A stretch of DNA of 64,000 nucleotides from Rotaria sordida (GCA_905250125.1 CAJNOL010000196.1:83229-147228); one strand, 5' to 3'; shown: positions 23,978 to 35,653, counted from the stretch's first letter. Notes: generated by a model from the sequence alone, not told the origin. A program made the numbers and translations.

Positions 23978-24452
23978 CTATCATTTATAATAAAAACAAG
24001 ATTACAAAACAGTGCTTACATAGTATTAGATGTTCAATTATGAATAATTTGATCATTTTCATTATTATTTGCCAAAATTTTATACACATATTCATTAGTT
24101 ATCATGATTTTCAATTTTTTAGAATGATAATAAATATTTTATATTGATTGTGATCTATTCAAATATATAAAAGACCTTACAATTAATTCATTTAATGTTC
24201 TTTTCTTTGAGATTAAATGACATTAGACATTAGCCAATGCAACTGATTCATTAAAGCAACAGGTTTTTCATCTATATTATTAGGTAAATCGATGCTAGTG
24301 CAAAGGAATTAGGAAAAGAACGAAGAAAAAAAAAACTTCTCCTTTTTCTTTTAGGTTCTTTCTTCATACCACATCTCTCTTTTCTTTCTGTTGCTGGAAT
24401 AAAAAAATAAGAGACAAACACACTGACAGAACAACCAAATACAACAAGATCA
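22925..24452. other. 5' flank of receptor gene, AT-rich
   Basis: No exon was seen. An AAT microsatellite (about eleven units) occupies 23945-23978. Possible upstream untranslated sequence with pyrimidine tracts lies at 24330-24390. Confidence 0.45.
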
Positions 24453-25997
24453 ATGGATAGTTATACTCTTAATGCAACAAGAATACTTGTACAAGCTATT
24501 TTAACAATAACCGCTGACGATCGTCATTCATCTAGTGTACAATCTGTATGTCAATATATTTATTGTTCATTTTCTCTAAATGATCAAGAAGATAATAATG
24601 AAACATGTCATGTTACAGCAACCAAATTATTTTTACCTGAAGAAGTACGACAACAAAAAAATTTAAATTTTATTTTATTTGTCAAATATATAAAACTCTA
24701 TATTTATCCATTACTTATTTTCATGGGTATATTTGGAAATGGTTTATCATGTTTTATTATGTTTCTTAATGTTCGTCGTAATGGATATACAGCAAATCTT
24801 TATTTAGCCTTATTAGCATTTGTTGATTGCTTATTTTTATTAGGTAGTGCATTACCTGATTGGATATCTCATATAGACAATAAACTTGATATAAAACTTT
24901 TATCAGATTTTTGTTGTCGTTTTGTTTATTGGTTTGGAAATTTTATAACACATTTATCAGCTGGTCTTGTTGTTAGTATTACAGTTGAACGTTTTATTGC
25001 AATACAATATCCATTGATTGCTCATAAGATTCATACTGTTAAACGTACACATATGGTATTAATTATTTTAATAACTTTCTTCTTTTTATTGGATAGTCGA
25101 ATTTTTATTCTTGTTAAACATTTAAATGACAGCATACATATTGTATTAACTTGTCATAATGATACATATATTACATATGAAAGACGAGATATATTACGAT
25201 GTAGTCTAGCAAATGAAACTTATAAACAAATGTGGGTTTTGATTGATTTTGCTGTTTATAATTTAATACCTTTTTCTATTATTATTACACTTAATTGTTT
25301 AATTATACGTCGTTTAATTGATGCACAACGTTTAAGACAACATATGTTTCATCCTAAAAATACATCAACAAAATATGAAGAACAAAGTTCAAATCGAAAT
25401 GTGTCTGACAATAGTCAAATAGTAACTGAAAAACATCGACGATTAAGACATTTTCGATCAATTCCAGCAACAGTACTATCACCAATTATATCTCGTCGAT
25501 CAACAAGTAAGTCTTGAAATTCTTCAAAAAAAAAAACAATAATAATAAATTCTATTATTTAATTTAATATAGATCAACGTTCTTTACGTTCTACTATAAA
25601 ACAATCAAGTGTATCAATTGAATCATCATTAGAAACTAAAATTCGTTCTCATTATCAATATGAAAGTTCTCTAATACGTCAAACAACAAATATAAATAAT
25701 ATGCGTTTAACAATATTACTATTATTTGTTTCCTGTTCATTTTTAATTTTAACTTTACCAGCTGTTGTACTCAATTTATTAATGTCAACAAAATTACAAA
25801 AAACAAAATCATTAACATTTAAAAATTATTTCAGTTCAACTGATGATAATTTATATTCGGATATAAATAATTATTATACAATAGCACGTTTATTAATGAT
25901 TGTAAATCATTCAATAAATTTTATACTTTATTTTGTTGTTGGTAAACGTTTTCGTCGTGATTTAAAAAATCTTTGTCTTAAATATTGTAGACGATAA
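24453..25997 (+). CDS. rhodopsin-like G-protein-coupled receptor (two exons, 492 aa)
   Basis: Exons 24453-25506 and 25573-25997, joined at a GTAAGT donor and a TAG acceptor; the total is 1479 nt in frame. The N-terminus carries N-glycosylation sites (NAT, NET). Seven membrane segments can be placed: TM1 near residues 83-105 with GNGLSCFIMF, TM2 with NLYLALLAFVDCLFLL, TM3 ending ITVERFIAIQYP (ER in place of DRY), TM4, TM5 near 270, then a long basic, Ser-rich third intracellular loop, TM6 LLLFVSCSFLILTLPAVVL and TM7 NHSINFILYFVVGKRFRRDL, where NPxxY is replaced by SINFILY. This pattern resembles peptide receptors of the FMRFamide-receptor type. The ligand is unknown. The intron falls in the third loop. 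Confidence 0.88.
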
Positions 25998-27990
25998 TAT
26001 AAACAAAGATATTTATATTTATTTTCAAACTTTCGAAGAATTATTTTCCTTAATAAAAACAAAAAAAAAAAAAAGAAAAACTTCGAAATAAAATAAATTT
26101 TTACGTTGTTTTGTTCATTTAAATTGTGATATTGAAAATGATTATGATGTTCGTTCTCTATTTAGTTTAATAAATGTTTGATAATTTGTTTTTCATAATT
26201 GTAAATGACATTGATCAAATTGAAAAATAATTCATATGTAAAACAGTTTTTTTTTTCTCAATTACAAAGCAATCATATATTGAATAAATTTCTTTTTTTG
26301 GCAATAGAAATGATATTTTGATAGAAAATTTATTAAATTATCATTCTATAAGTAGATTATTTTTATTTTTTTTTGGTTATTTTAAGTTGAACCATGTATA
26401 GAAGAACAATAGAACATTTTAAAATGTTTGTATAATTAAAACTTATTTTATATTTCAATTTTCTCATCATTTTAAATGATGAAGTAAACCACATCAATAT
26501 CATTAGTAAAACTATATTTCTATACTCTTGTATACTCTTAAATTAGTAAGAGAGCGGACAAAATCTCTTGACAGTTTAAGCTTCTGTAGCAAGATTGGTC
26601 TTGTAAAACAAAAATATAATTATCTATTCTAATTTTTATTCAAAGATTCTATTGCTCCGATGTTATTACGATCGAATATACTATCACGAGTTAATGTATA
26701 TTGAAAATGGAACAATGCATGTTGTTAACTCTTTTATTATATGACTGTTCGTGTTCCCTCAAATGCACCATTTGATTTCCTTCCTTTTCCCCCACACATG
26801 CTTATTATGCACTCTTCATTATCAGGTTTCATTTAGGTCTTCTATTTATCTTTACATGTCCATGAACTATAATCCATTAGAGAAAAGCAAAATATTGATA
26901 TTTGCTTACATACGAACCCTTTCATTATATCCTAATTATATTAGAAGAGTTTTAATTACTAATTTAGCTACGTATAAAAATATATATACATGTCATCATG
27001 ACTTTGGAGTTAATCAATCAGAATCATAAATAGGATTTTTCTTAGTTTGTTTTTTTTTCTCTCTTTGACATCTGTTTTGCGATATGCTAATCGCAATCTG
27101 AGAAAATCTACAATAATAAATATTTTCATTGTTTTTTAAACTTAGCTTCCGGCTAAGTATTTTCAACTAATGTGGAATAAAAATAGCAACTCTATGTTTT
27201 CTAATAATTGCTAATAGCTGTATGGTGTTTTTTTTTCGAAAGAACGACCGTCTATTGTAATGGTCAAGTTTTGAATATGTATTTATTTAGACATCTACTA
27301 TATGCATGTGAAACTAATCATTTTTTTTTTCTTTGTTTATTTTAATATCTTCTGAATATAAAAGGGCAAATAGTTTTCATTTCCATCTATATAGATCAAA
27401 TTAGCTGCTATTGTAAGATTGTATATAAGACAAATATGAGACCTTTACATACATAAACAATCCATATATCATCATAATCTTAGACATAAAAGATATCCAT
27501 GTAGCTTTTAGAAATTCAATTAGTAGAAGACTCAATCTCCAGGAAATCCGCTCGGTGTCGTTTTATATTAAATCTCTATTGCGTATATCCAATTGGTAAT
27601 TCCGTCTTTTCTTTTATGTGAGAATAATATATTTATATACCGATGAAAATGTTTCATTATTTGAATAATAAGCAAATGAACTACTGAATTTGACTATTGA
27701 ATTACTATTATTTAAGTGTACTGTAAATATACTTGATGGACATTTTCTGTAATTCTGATTCATATTAGAAATATGTGTATAATAATTGAAGAATTATGAT
27801 AGAAGATTGATATCTTCATTCATCAAGAGAACTGTTCCTTGATAAAATAAGATTATTTTGTAGTTTATGATTAAGTGATAAAGATAATTGATTCTGTATT
27901 ACATCGAATAACTTAAATAAACAAACAAAAAAGATTGTTTGGAATCGAGTTTTATAACACAGAATGAAAGTGTACGGGCCGGTACCGATG
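25998..27990. other. intergenic, no gene seen
   Basis: AT-rich. The open frame at 26751-27029 has no domain or splice context. A small inverted motif AGCTTCCGGCTAAG lies near 27145. Confidence 0.45.
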
Positions 27991-27991
27991 A

Positions 27992-28078
27992 GAAAACTTC
28001 AGAAATTGATGGAACTTAAACGTAGTTATTTTGGCCTGAATACAATTCGTCCAAGTTCCATCAATTTCTGAAATTTTC
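27992..28078. other. 20-bp perfect-stem hairpin, small-RNA-like
   Basis: TTCAGAAATTGATGGAACTT (27998-28017) is answered exactly by AAGTTCCATCAATTTCTGAA (28053-28072) across a 35-nt loop, and the pairing extends six more bases outward with one mismatch. The size matches a pre-miRNA or a minimal foldback element. Nothing shows that it is transcribed. Confidence 0.5.
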
Positions 28079-28079
28079 C

Positions 28080-28540
28080 TGTGACATACGATGATTTACC
28101 CGGGTTCATGTTTATAAGATATACAATTTTTGTATAGAGAAAATTGATAAATACAGCGAATAGAGATGTATAAGAAAATTTTATAATCATATGCTTACTT
28201 TTAATTAACATGCTTATTTTTTTGTTCAAATCTTTAAGCCGGTAGCTATTTAATTTCAAGCATTATTTAATAAATATTCATAGCTACTCATTTATTATGA
28301 TTATCTTTTTTTTTTTTTGTTGAACAAGCACAGGAAACATACGATATACATGCACAGCGTTCGATTAGAGGGGAGAAGCCGGGGGACTTCTCCTCACTGA
28401 CTCTTTGTTATTGTTATTGCTTTCCCTCTGGAAATATTCTTGACGAGCATTCAGCGAAATTCTATTGCTTAACACTCGAATGAATGTTCAAAAAGGCACC
28501 AACTGTTTTACTTTTCCTACCGAATAATTTAGTGATCAAA
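28080..28540. other. intergenic with a GC-rich stem-loop
   Basis: At about 28368-28396, GAGGGGAGAAG and CTTCTCCTC can pair across CCGGGGGA. It does not match the histone 3' stem-loop consensus. No gene was seen. Confidence 0.4.
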
Positions 28541-28890
28541 TGTGAACTATTCTTTTAACATTTGAACCAATTTCTACTAATGATCCTTTTCTTTCGTATC
28601 AGAATAAATTTTCTTTGAGTCTACATTACTTTCTTTTTGGATCTGGACTATATTCTCTTAACATTTGAACTGTTTTCTCTCAAATAGATACACTTTCTCT
28701 TTGAATCAGAATTACATTCTCTTTGGGTCAAAACTATTTTCTCTTTATATCTGAATTTTTATCTTCATATTCGAAATGTTTTCTCTTTGTATTAGAACTG
28801 TTTTCTCCTAAATAGCTATACTTTCTCTTTATGTCAGAATTATATTTTCTGTAGGGCGTAAATATTTTCTCTTTCAAATCGATTCAGTTT
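28540..28890. repeat. degenerate array of TTTTCTCTTTG motifs
   Basis: A motif like ATTTTCTCTTTGNATC recurs roughly every 25-30 bp, often followed by a variant of AGAACTATTT (for example TTTGAACTG, ATCAGAATTAC, TTAGAACTG). The copies are diverged and no coding frame is maintained. Confidence 0.55.
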
Positions 28891-29635
28891 TAGAAGAAAA
28901 ATAGCTTTGACACTATTGAAGTGAAAACTTTTCTTGTAGACGAAAATACTTATTTTCATTTACTTGAACTTTTTTACTGAAGAACTAACAAGAATAAAGA
29001 AAAGTACTGTGTCTATTGAAGACGAGATCATTTTGGGTTCCGTCTAAGAATATATGTTACTATAAAAAGGTTAAGCGAAAATTGTTTCTCTTTAGATTTG
29101 GGAGACTTTCTCCCTTAACTTTTACCCGCTCTCAGCAAAACCAAACGAAAACTATGCCTCTATGCATGTGCCTATTTGAAAACTTGATTTTCTTTATCGA
29201 TACATATGCACACATCGTGTAGATATCTAACAATAGCAGATGATCCTTTGTCCGTCCATTACAAACTTAAATGCATGTACCTTTTTGTTATTAATATGAC
29301 CAATTGAATGAGGGTGGCGTCGATCGTAAGTTCCTTTAATTGATGTCTTTTTGCTTTATTATGATCTGTTTAAACTTTTATATATCTCATTTTCATCTTC
29401 ACTCACATATGAACGAAGAGTGTTTAGTCGTTTCAGTTTCAATTGAAAATGCAAATCGTTCCAAATATTTTATCAAGAAACAAATTATGTCTTTTATTTT
29501 TAGTTCATATGATCAATAAACATTTTATTCATATAGGCACCTAGACAATAAAATTATATTTCAATGAACATAGCATTTTTTTACGTTACTTCTTTTATTT
29601 AGTTTTTTCAAAAAAAAAGATAACCAAAGAAAAAA

Positions 29636-29893
29636 CTATTTCTTTAAGTAGATGGAGATGATAGCCATGACCTAAAATTAAAAAGATAAGTCTTTTGACT
29701 AAATTGCATTTTAACTTACGAAAGCAGATACTAATATATGTTTAAAATGGGATATATGTTGAGTATGTTCATTTATTCTAGTACACAATTGTATCATACC
29801 CTTATTCAATTGTTCCATAGAAAGATTCAATTTTTCCATACCATCATTTAACTTGTTCATACTCTGATTAAGTTGAACCATGTTGTCGTTCAT
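29636..29893 (-). CDS. two-exon coiled-coil microgene (69 aa)
   Basis: Exon 1 is 29893-29720, ending at a GTAAGT donor; exon 2 is 29671-29636 after a TTTTAG acceptor. The junction is in phase 0 and the frame ends in TAG. Residues about 3-38 are heptads (NQSMNKLNDGMEKLNLSMEQ), predicting a coiled coil, followed by a short hydrophobic end after splicing (VMAIISIYLKK). The frame stays open upstream of the chosen Met into the foldback at 29910, so the real 5' end may have been altered by that insertion or lie further upstream. The family is not recognised; it may be a fragment of a longer coiled-coil protein. Confidence 0.45.
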
Positions 29894-29909
29894 ACTACGA
29901 TGGCAATGG

Positions 29910-30029
29910 TTTAGCTGATGTTCCCCCTCATCAAAAGTGTTCCACTATGTAATTTTAAAGTTACACAGTGGAACACTTTTGATGCGGGGGAACACCAGCT
30001 TTAATGTTACCAGTGGAACACCAGCTAAA
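29910..30029. mobile_element. MITE-like foldback, 39-bp arms
   Basis: The left arm (29914-29952) includes GATGTTCCCCCTCATCAAAA and GTGTTCCACT; the right arm (29961-29999) is its reverse complement with few mismatches. A third, partial copy of the terminal sequence (GTGGAACACCAGCTAAA, about 30013-30029) lies just outside. TTTAGCTG at the left edge answers CAGCTAAA at the right edge. The element abuts the 5' end of the coiled-coil microgene. Confidence 0.75.
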
Positions 30030-30099
30030 TCATTACCGAAAAATGCTATTCGGATCAAAAATGAATCTTCTTTCCATTCTGTTCATATAGAACGTCCGT

Positions 30100-30790
30100 C
30101 ATATATCTAAACGCATATGTATACACATTTAATTCGTAGCTCATTATTCTATTCATTTTTCCGCTGGATAACTGTATCTATATCTATATATAGAGATACA
30201 GTACAGTATTGAAGAATTTTTCCTATAGAGGAATTATCTTTTCATTTTTCGATATCGTTTTTTCGAGAGCAATGTTCATTTTTTCGGATGAATAAGTGTC
30301 TTTATGAAGAAACAGCTATCTTGAAAGTTTTTCTATAGGTGAAATCAATTTCCATTAGTCGATGTCATTTTTCCTATAGCTTTTTTTTAGTATTGTATGA
30401 ATTGCAGTTTTAACTGTTCGATAAATTTTTGGTGTTGTGACTTTATTCAGAGAAGCATTTTTGATTTGGACGTCAAAATTCCGGTGAAAATTAACATTTT
30501 TCACACCAATCGAATTGTTGGCCAACCCTCGAAAAGTAATACTCAACATCATTTTTCTAATGCTTATGAAATTATTCCATTTTTCCTTATACATTTTTTC
30601 TTATAGTATTATGCATTTTTCTTATTGATTTTCACTTTTTCTGAAATTAGAAGCTACGAGTGAAGAGATACGTATAAAATTAATACTACACATCATTTTT
30701 GTAGTGCGGAACGTTTAGTGGTAGACCATTGTTGATGTTAGTGCTATTTTTCCGCTGCAAAGTAGCATTTTTATCACTGATGAATCGAGT
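30100..30790. repeat. degenerate array of CATTTTTC motifs
   Basis: CATTTTTCC, CATTTTTTCG, GCATTTTTC and similar words recur every 30-60 bp through this interval, for example near 30155, 30243, 30278, 30367, 30549 and 30611. A small palindrome, ACTGTATCT...AGATACAGT, lies at 30171-30202. No gene was recognised. Confidence 0.45.
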
Positions 30791-31096
30791 GTCGGACCCT
30801 CTCCTTTACTTATCTACATTGTCAACGTTTTCACGATACAGATATTTTGACTATACACGTGTGTTTTGATAGACATCCTCTATTCAGGTTGCAATCAACG
30901 CATGTTTTACTAAGGATATTTATATCACAAATGTATCACTACATACGTTGAAAGAGAGAGAAAGAAAGAGAAAAGTTATTTTTGTTTTGTAAATAATTCT
31001 GACGCAGAAATATTTTTAATGATTTGCTTACCTGAGAGAAAAGAAAAATAGATATATTTTAATCGTTACACTTACGATCATTTTATTTGCTGCAGA

Positions 31097-32902
31097 ATGC
31101 TGTTAACTGCAATCCTTCTACTATCAATCATAGTAATACTCACTGCATATTTGTGGACTTTAAAATCGAGCTATGATTATTTCAAACGTCGTGGTATTTC
31201 TGGTCCATTACCCAGCTTTTTCTTTGGTCACTCTCGAATTCTGTGGTCTGTTGAATCTGTTACTCGTCAATTGCAGACATGGACGCATCAATTCGGTTCC
31301 ATCTATGGTCTTTTCGAAGGTGCTCGTCCCGTTTATGTTGTGTCCGATCCTGAATTTCTCCAGGAAATCTTTATAAAACAATTTTCATCATTTCATTCAC
31401 GACATATTCCTTTTGTTATTCGATTACAAGCTCGAAACAAAATGCATTTGTTTAATGCCAATAGCCATCAATGGCATCGTCAACGACTCGTTATTAATCC
31501 AACATTTTCGGCTGCAAAACTCAAACTTATGACACCTTTAGTTAATGAATCTATCGAAGCATTTATGAACAAATTGTCAGAAAAATGTGAAGAACAAAAA
31601 GAATTTAATGTTTATCTAATTTACAAACGATTGACTATGGACGTAATTTGTAAGTAAAAAAAACCAAATGCAACACTATTCCGAGATAGACTCGAAATTT
31701 TAAAACTCACATTTAGTCCTCCTCAAAATAGTTTTGAGATTGTCAAGAACTTCAAAAATTTTAATTTTTTTCATCTACTTTTATTTGAGGTCGATGCGCA
31801 TTCGGAATCAATACAAATATGCAAACGGATAAAGACAACGAATACATGCATAAAGCTGAGCTTCTTACGAAAGAAAATTTCGAAAAACATCCTTTGATTC
31901 GATTGAGTTATCTGATGCCATGGCTTATCCCCATTCTCTCTCAAATCGTTATTGGTCAAGCTATCTTCATGCGTATTCTACATAAATGGAAGAAAACTGC
32001 TGAAGAATTGCCGCGCTTTTGGTTTGTTGATCGTTTACATCATGTAGTCAATGCAAGAGCATCGTTAGATGAAACGGAACGTCGCATTGATCTCCTTCAA
32101 CTAATGCTCGATGTTGCTACTTCAAATGAAATCAAGGTTAGTGTGTCTATTGCTTAAATTGTAATCAATTTTTCAACGTAAATACAATATAGGATGATAA
32201 TAATAGTGATGTCATACCGAAAAAGCTTCAGTATGAAGAAGTCGTCAATAATGCATTTTTGTTTATGATTGCTGGTTATGAAACAACATCAACGGCACTC
32301 ACCTATTGTACGTATATTTTGGCAACACACCCTACTGTTCAAGAAAAACTTCGTAAAGAAATTGAAGAATATCCAGATAACAACGAAAGTGACTATGATC
32401 GAGTTCATAATATGGTCTATCTAGATTCGTTTATACGAGAAGTTTTACGAATGTTTCCTATTGCACCTAAAGCTACAACAAGGGAATGTAATACAACAAC
32501 GACTGTTTGTAGTTACGTCATAGAAAAAGGTCAGTTCAATTCTTTGAAAAAATATTTTTCATTTAAATCCGAAAATACAACTTAGGAAGTGTCATTCAAC
32601 CGGATATGCTTTCGTTGCATTATGATCCAAATTTATGGGGTCCTGATGATCCAAATTTGTTTATACCTGAACGACATTTGACTCGACGACATCCAGTTGC
32701 ATACATGCCATTTGGTCAAGGTCCACGCAATTGTGTTGGAATGCGATTTGCACTAATGGAAATCAAATCGTGTTTGGTTCATCTTCTTACTCAATACATT
32801 ATCTTGCCTGGTGATGAAATGGAACAAAAATTCAAAATTCTTGATGTACATTTCGTTCGTCAGCCAGAAGCTCTCTATATTAAGCTTGCAAAACGCTTTT
32901 GA
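31097..32902 (+). CDS. cytochrome P450, CYP3/CYP6-like (four exons, 517 aa)
   Basis: Exons 31097-31649, 31790-32136, 32193-32529, 32586-32902; the total is 1554 nt in frame, the usual P450 length. It is a heme monooxygenase anchored in the endoplasmic reticulum by the N-terminal hydrophobic segment (residues 1-20, AILLLSIIVILTAYLW). The proline-rich hinge reads GISGPLPSF. Helix C has WHRQRLVINPTF, and the first splice junction creates CRCAFGI, typical of the CYP3 clan. The I-helix oxygen motif AGYETT is near residue 327, the K-helix ExxR (REVLR) near 383, and the heme-binding loop FGQGPRNCVG has its cysteine near 462. All key residues are present, so it is probably functional. The ATG lies one base after TGCTGCAG, which may be a trans-splice acceptor. 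AATAAA follows at 32925-32930. The substrate is unknown. Confidence 0.93.
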
Positions 32903-33358
32903 ATTCATTTTCTTTGTTTTTTCAAATAAAAATAATATTGATTTTTATTTCAAAAAGCTAGTTTCTGGGTTGAAGGAGATAACAATTGATGAAATATTGC
33001 GTTAGCGACAATGGTTGCTTCTGCAATGTTATTGCATTAATAATTGACGTGAAATTATTCTCGATCTGATACCTTTCTCGTTTTAGCTGGTTACTTCATT
33101 AGTAGAACAGCATCTTGAATATTAGTGTTTATGGCTGTTCGATGTTCACATTTTGATGGAAACATAAAGCAAAATTAAGATTTGTCTTATTTCGATGACA
33201 GGTTAAATCACTTTCATCTTTAAAACAATGTCAAATAAATATACATTCCCTACAGAAAAAATGATGATTCCAAGGGGGACGGTGACAGATGTCGGATGCG
33301 CATAAATATTAAAATAATGCTAATCGTTAAGCATTAGAATTAACATTAATTAATACTA
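32903..33358. other. 3' flank of the P450 gene
   Basis: Holds the AATAAA signal at 32925 and otherwise AT-rich sequence. A GC-richer patch (AGGGGGACGGTGACAGATG, about 33273) was not identified. Confidence 0.45.
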
Positions 33359-33756
33359 ATGCGACATCCCTATTTAAATTCATTTATTTTTAATATAACT
33401 GCAAATAGTCTTCCATTTGGTACTCATCGTATACGTTCTATTGATATTGATCAAATTACTGTTTCAATTATATTACATTATAAACTCGATAGAAAATTTC
33501 ATCAATTAGAATTACAATATGAGATTATACTGCAATTGATGATAATAATAATAAAAAAAGTTATTTAACAAATGAATTAACTCGACATATTATTGATATA
33601 GATGATCATGAAATGAAATTTGATAAAAATTATTATTCGATAAATATAAGCGAATCAATTCGACTTGATAATATTAGATTTCAAGTGAATATAACAAGTA
33701 AAGATTCTATTGTACAAGAAAATAGAATATTTTATTTAATAAATTCATCAGATTAA
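33359..33756 (+). pseudogene. frameshifted cadherin-like fragment
   Basis: The first frame, from 33359, reads FNITANSLPFGTHRIRSIDI. Near 33525-33535 the coding trace moves by one base to a second frame with ELTRHIIDIDDHEMKFDKNY and then YSINISESIRLDNIRFQVNI, ending in TAA at 33756. The order of an IDxDDHxxxF linker followed by YSIxISES matches the junction between two extracellular cadherin repeats, although the usual Pro after DDH is replaced by Met. No signal peptide, membrane segment or further repeats were seen, so this is a fragment. The alternative is an exon of a larger gene with a sequencing error. Confidence 0.45.
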
Positions 33757-34317
33757 TTTTTTTATTAATGAACAAACAAGAATAATTTGTTTAAAAAAAA
33801 TATCTTCGATCAATAATTATGAATTTTTGTATTAACAAAAAAAGCATTTGAAAATGAAATTAATTTATAAAATTTATTTATGGTAATAATATTTTATTTT
33901 ATTTACATCACAAATATCATTGTATTATTGAAGCAGATACAATTATTTGCACATTTTAAATATATTCAAATGAATTTATTTATGAATTAATTCATCAAAT
34001 CAAGATTTAAAAAATTTTTCAAAGTAATCGAGGGTATGGGTGTCGGTCTCCTTCTCGTTTTCATCCATACCCCAATTTAATTTCTGCAAAATTTACAAAT
34101 AATATTATGCACATCAGATGTGCTCATCAGAAATGATTCAACATCAATTGAAGAGGGAACATCTTCTGCTGCCTCCTTCCGATTTCAATGATTTCTTTTT
34201 GTCTATAGATGCTATATAATGTTCTAATAAAGACTCTAAAACGATTTGGATTTCTATTGAGATTTGACTAAGCGATTAAATTTTTAATATGTCTACTTTC
34301 TAGAGAGCCAAGATTTT
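33757..34317. other. intergenic, with a GGGTATGGGTG...CATACCCC motif
   Basis: At 34031-34073 AGGGTATGGGTGTCGG and CATCCATACCCCA form an inverted pair like that at 4147. If the nuclear-receptor relic has a last exon, it should lie on the minus strand here, but none could be defined. Confidence 0.4.
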
Positions 34318-34615
34318 AGGAAAATTTTTATTTTCGAATTTTGAACTGAAACTTTATGTATATAGAAAACTCAGCTAGACTAACTTCCTTAATAAAATTT
34401 AGGAGCTTTGAACAAAAGCTCTTCAATGTATGAAGCTTTCAAAAAATACACGTTACATACACTATATATAGAAAAAGATCTGTATCTTGAATGTCTCATA
34501 TCTCAAAGAGACTTTATGGAAAACTTATGAATTTTTTATGAAAGCTAATCTATTTGAGTTCTCTATATGCCCAATGTTTCAGTTAAGATGTTTGAAACAA
34601 AATTAATAAACAATT
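34318..34615. mobile_element. diverged foldback element
   Basis: AACTGAAACTTTATGTATAT and GAAAACTCAGCTAGACTAAC on the left are answered on the right (about 34520-34590) by ATGCCCAATGTTTCAGTT and GAGTTCTCTATATG. The core phrase (GAAACTTT-GCAT-ATA, then AACTC) also occurs in hairpin B at 6951-7571, which suggests a common origin. Confidence 0.5.
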
Positions 34616-34663
34616 TTGTTACTAAAGCGTAAAACGGTTAACTACTGTTTGAATCTATACTTT

Positions 34664-35553
34664 CAATCAATACCTACCAAGACGAGTGAAATTTCAGTTT
34701 GTTCAAGAAGTGATTCCATATCATTAGTATGGATTTGAACATTTTGTGATCTAGACACTGTATCAGTAGCAGCTAGAAGACATTGAATTAAATTATTAAA
34801 TCGGATAATCGCTTGATAATAACCATATTTGTAGACAAGATATTTCCATGTCACTTCGGCATAAGTATTTTGAATGTGAAAGATTAAACTAGAATTGTTC
34901 GATTTTATTGTAACATATGGTGAAAATATTAAAACTCTATCGGAAAAAGCGAATAATGAAAGAGCCAGCTTCATAAGTGCACCATCGGGATTGATATGTT
35001 TCATAACATGATGAGCCATAGCCACTGATTGTTTGTCATAGAGATGGCTACAAGCGTTCAAGAAAGGTTGATGAATGTAGAGTTGAGATTGATTCTAAAC
35101 AAAGATTGCACTTAAAAAAACGACACTTTCAGCTGCACTACGAAGAAATCCAGATCGGGTATCTGACGGTAAAATTGCAAGATTACCATTGGCACGAAGA
35201 TATACGCCTGATGTTTCGTATGTTTCTTTGAAAAATTCTGCCGTCAGTGTCGGATTTCTCATCTCAATGATTTGTAAAACATTATTTTCGTTCATTAAAA
35301 GTTGAACAATAGAAAGAAGTTTCGACTCATCTTCACTGTGAATCAAATTTGAAAGAATTCAATAATGACTTATCCGATTGCAAAAGATTTAATGTTGTTA
35401 ACTAGAAAGAAATCAACAGATGATTTATTTCTATCAACTTCCTGTTAGAGATAAAATATCATCGAGAAATCGGTTTTTTCAAGAAAAAAAATTTCATAAT
35501 TTTCGAGTGTATTCAAAATCGAAGAAAGAATCTAACCTGTTGTGGTTGATCTC
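34664..35553 (-). pseudogene. broken nuclear-receptor ligand-binding domain
   Basis: A short exon piece runs from the gap to 35537 (GTTAGA donor); the next exon begins at 35441 after a CTAACAG acceptor and continues to a GTAGGT donor near 34670. The conceptual reading gives VNNIKSFAIG, then a frameshift near 35375 to DKSLLNSFKF, a second shift near 35345 to SEDESKLLSIVQLLMNENN, and an in-frame TAG at 35095-35097. After it the frame resumes with the helical segment FHIQNTYAEVTWKYLVYKYG, typical of helices 8-9 of rotifer nuclear receptors. A zinc-finger DNA-binding domain would fall in or beyond the gap. Two frameshifts and a stop argue for a pseudogene; poor assembly next to the gap is the alternative. 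Confidence 0.5.
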
Positions 35554-35653
35554 NNNNNNNNNNNNNNNNNNNNNNNNNNNNNNNNNNNNNNNNNNNNNNN
35601 NNNNNNNNNNNNNNNNNNNNNNNNNNNNNNNNNNNNNNNNNNNNNNNNNNNNN
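35554..35653. other. assembly gap (100 N)
   Basis: Exactly 100 undetermined bases, the conventional length for a gap of unknown size. It removes the start of the transporter gene on the plus strand and probably the front of the nuclear-receptor relic on the minus strand. Confidence 0.99.

Noticed and set aside
28368..28396. Histone mRNA 3' stem-loop
   Set aside because: The stem and loop do not match the conserved histone consensus and there is no histone gene nearby.
35420..35553. Plus-strand open frame before the gap as the transporter N-terminus
   Set aside because: It reads as low-complexity Lys/Phe-rich sequence without hydrophobic segments; the minus strand here shows better splice sites and nuclear-receptor hinge sequence.
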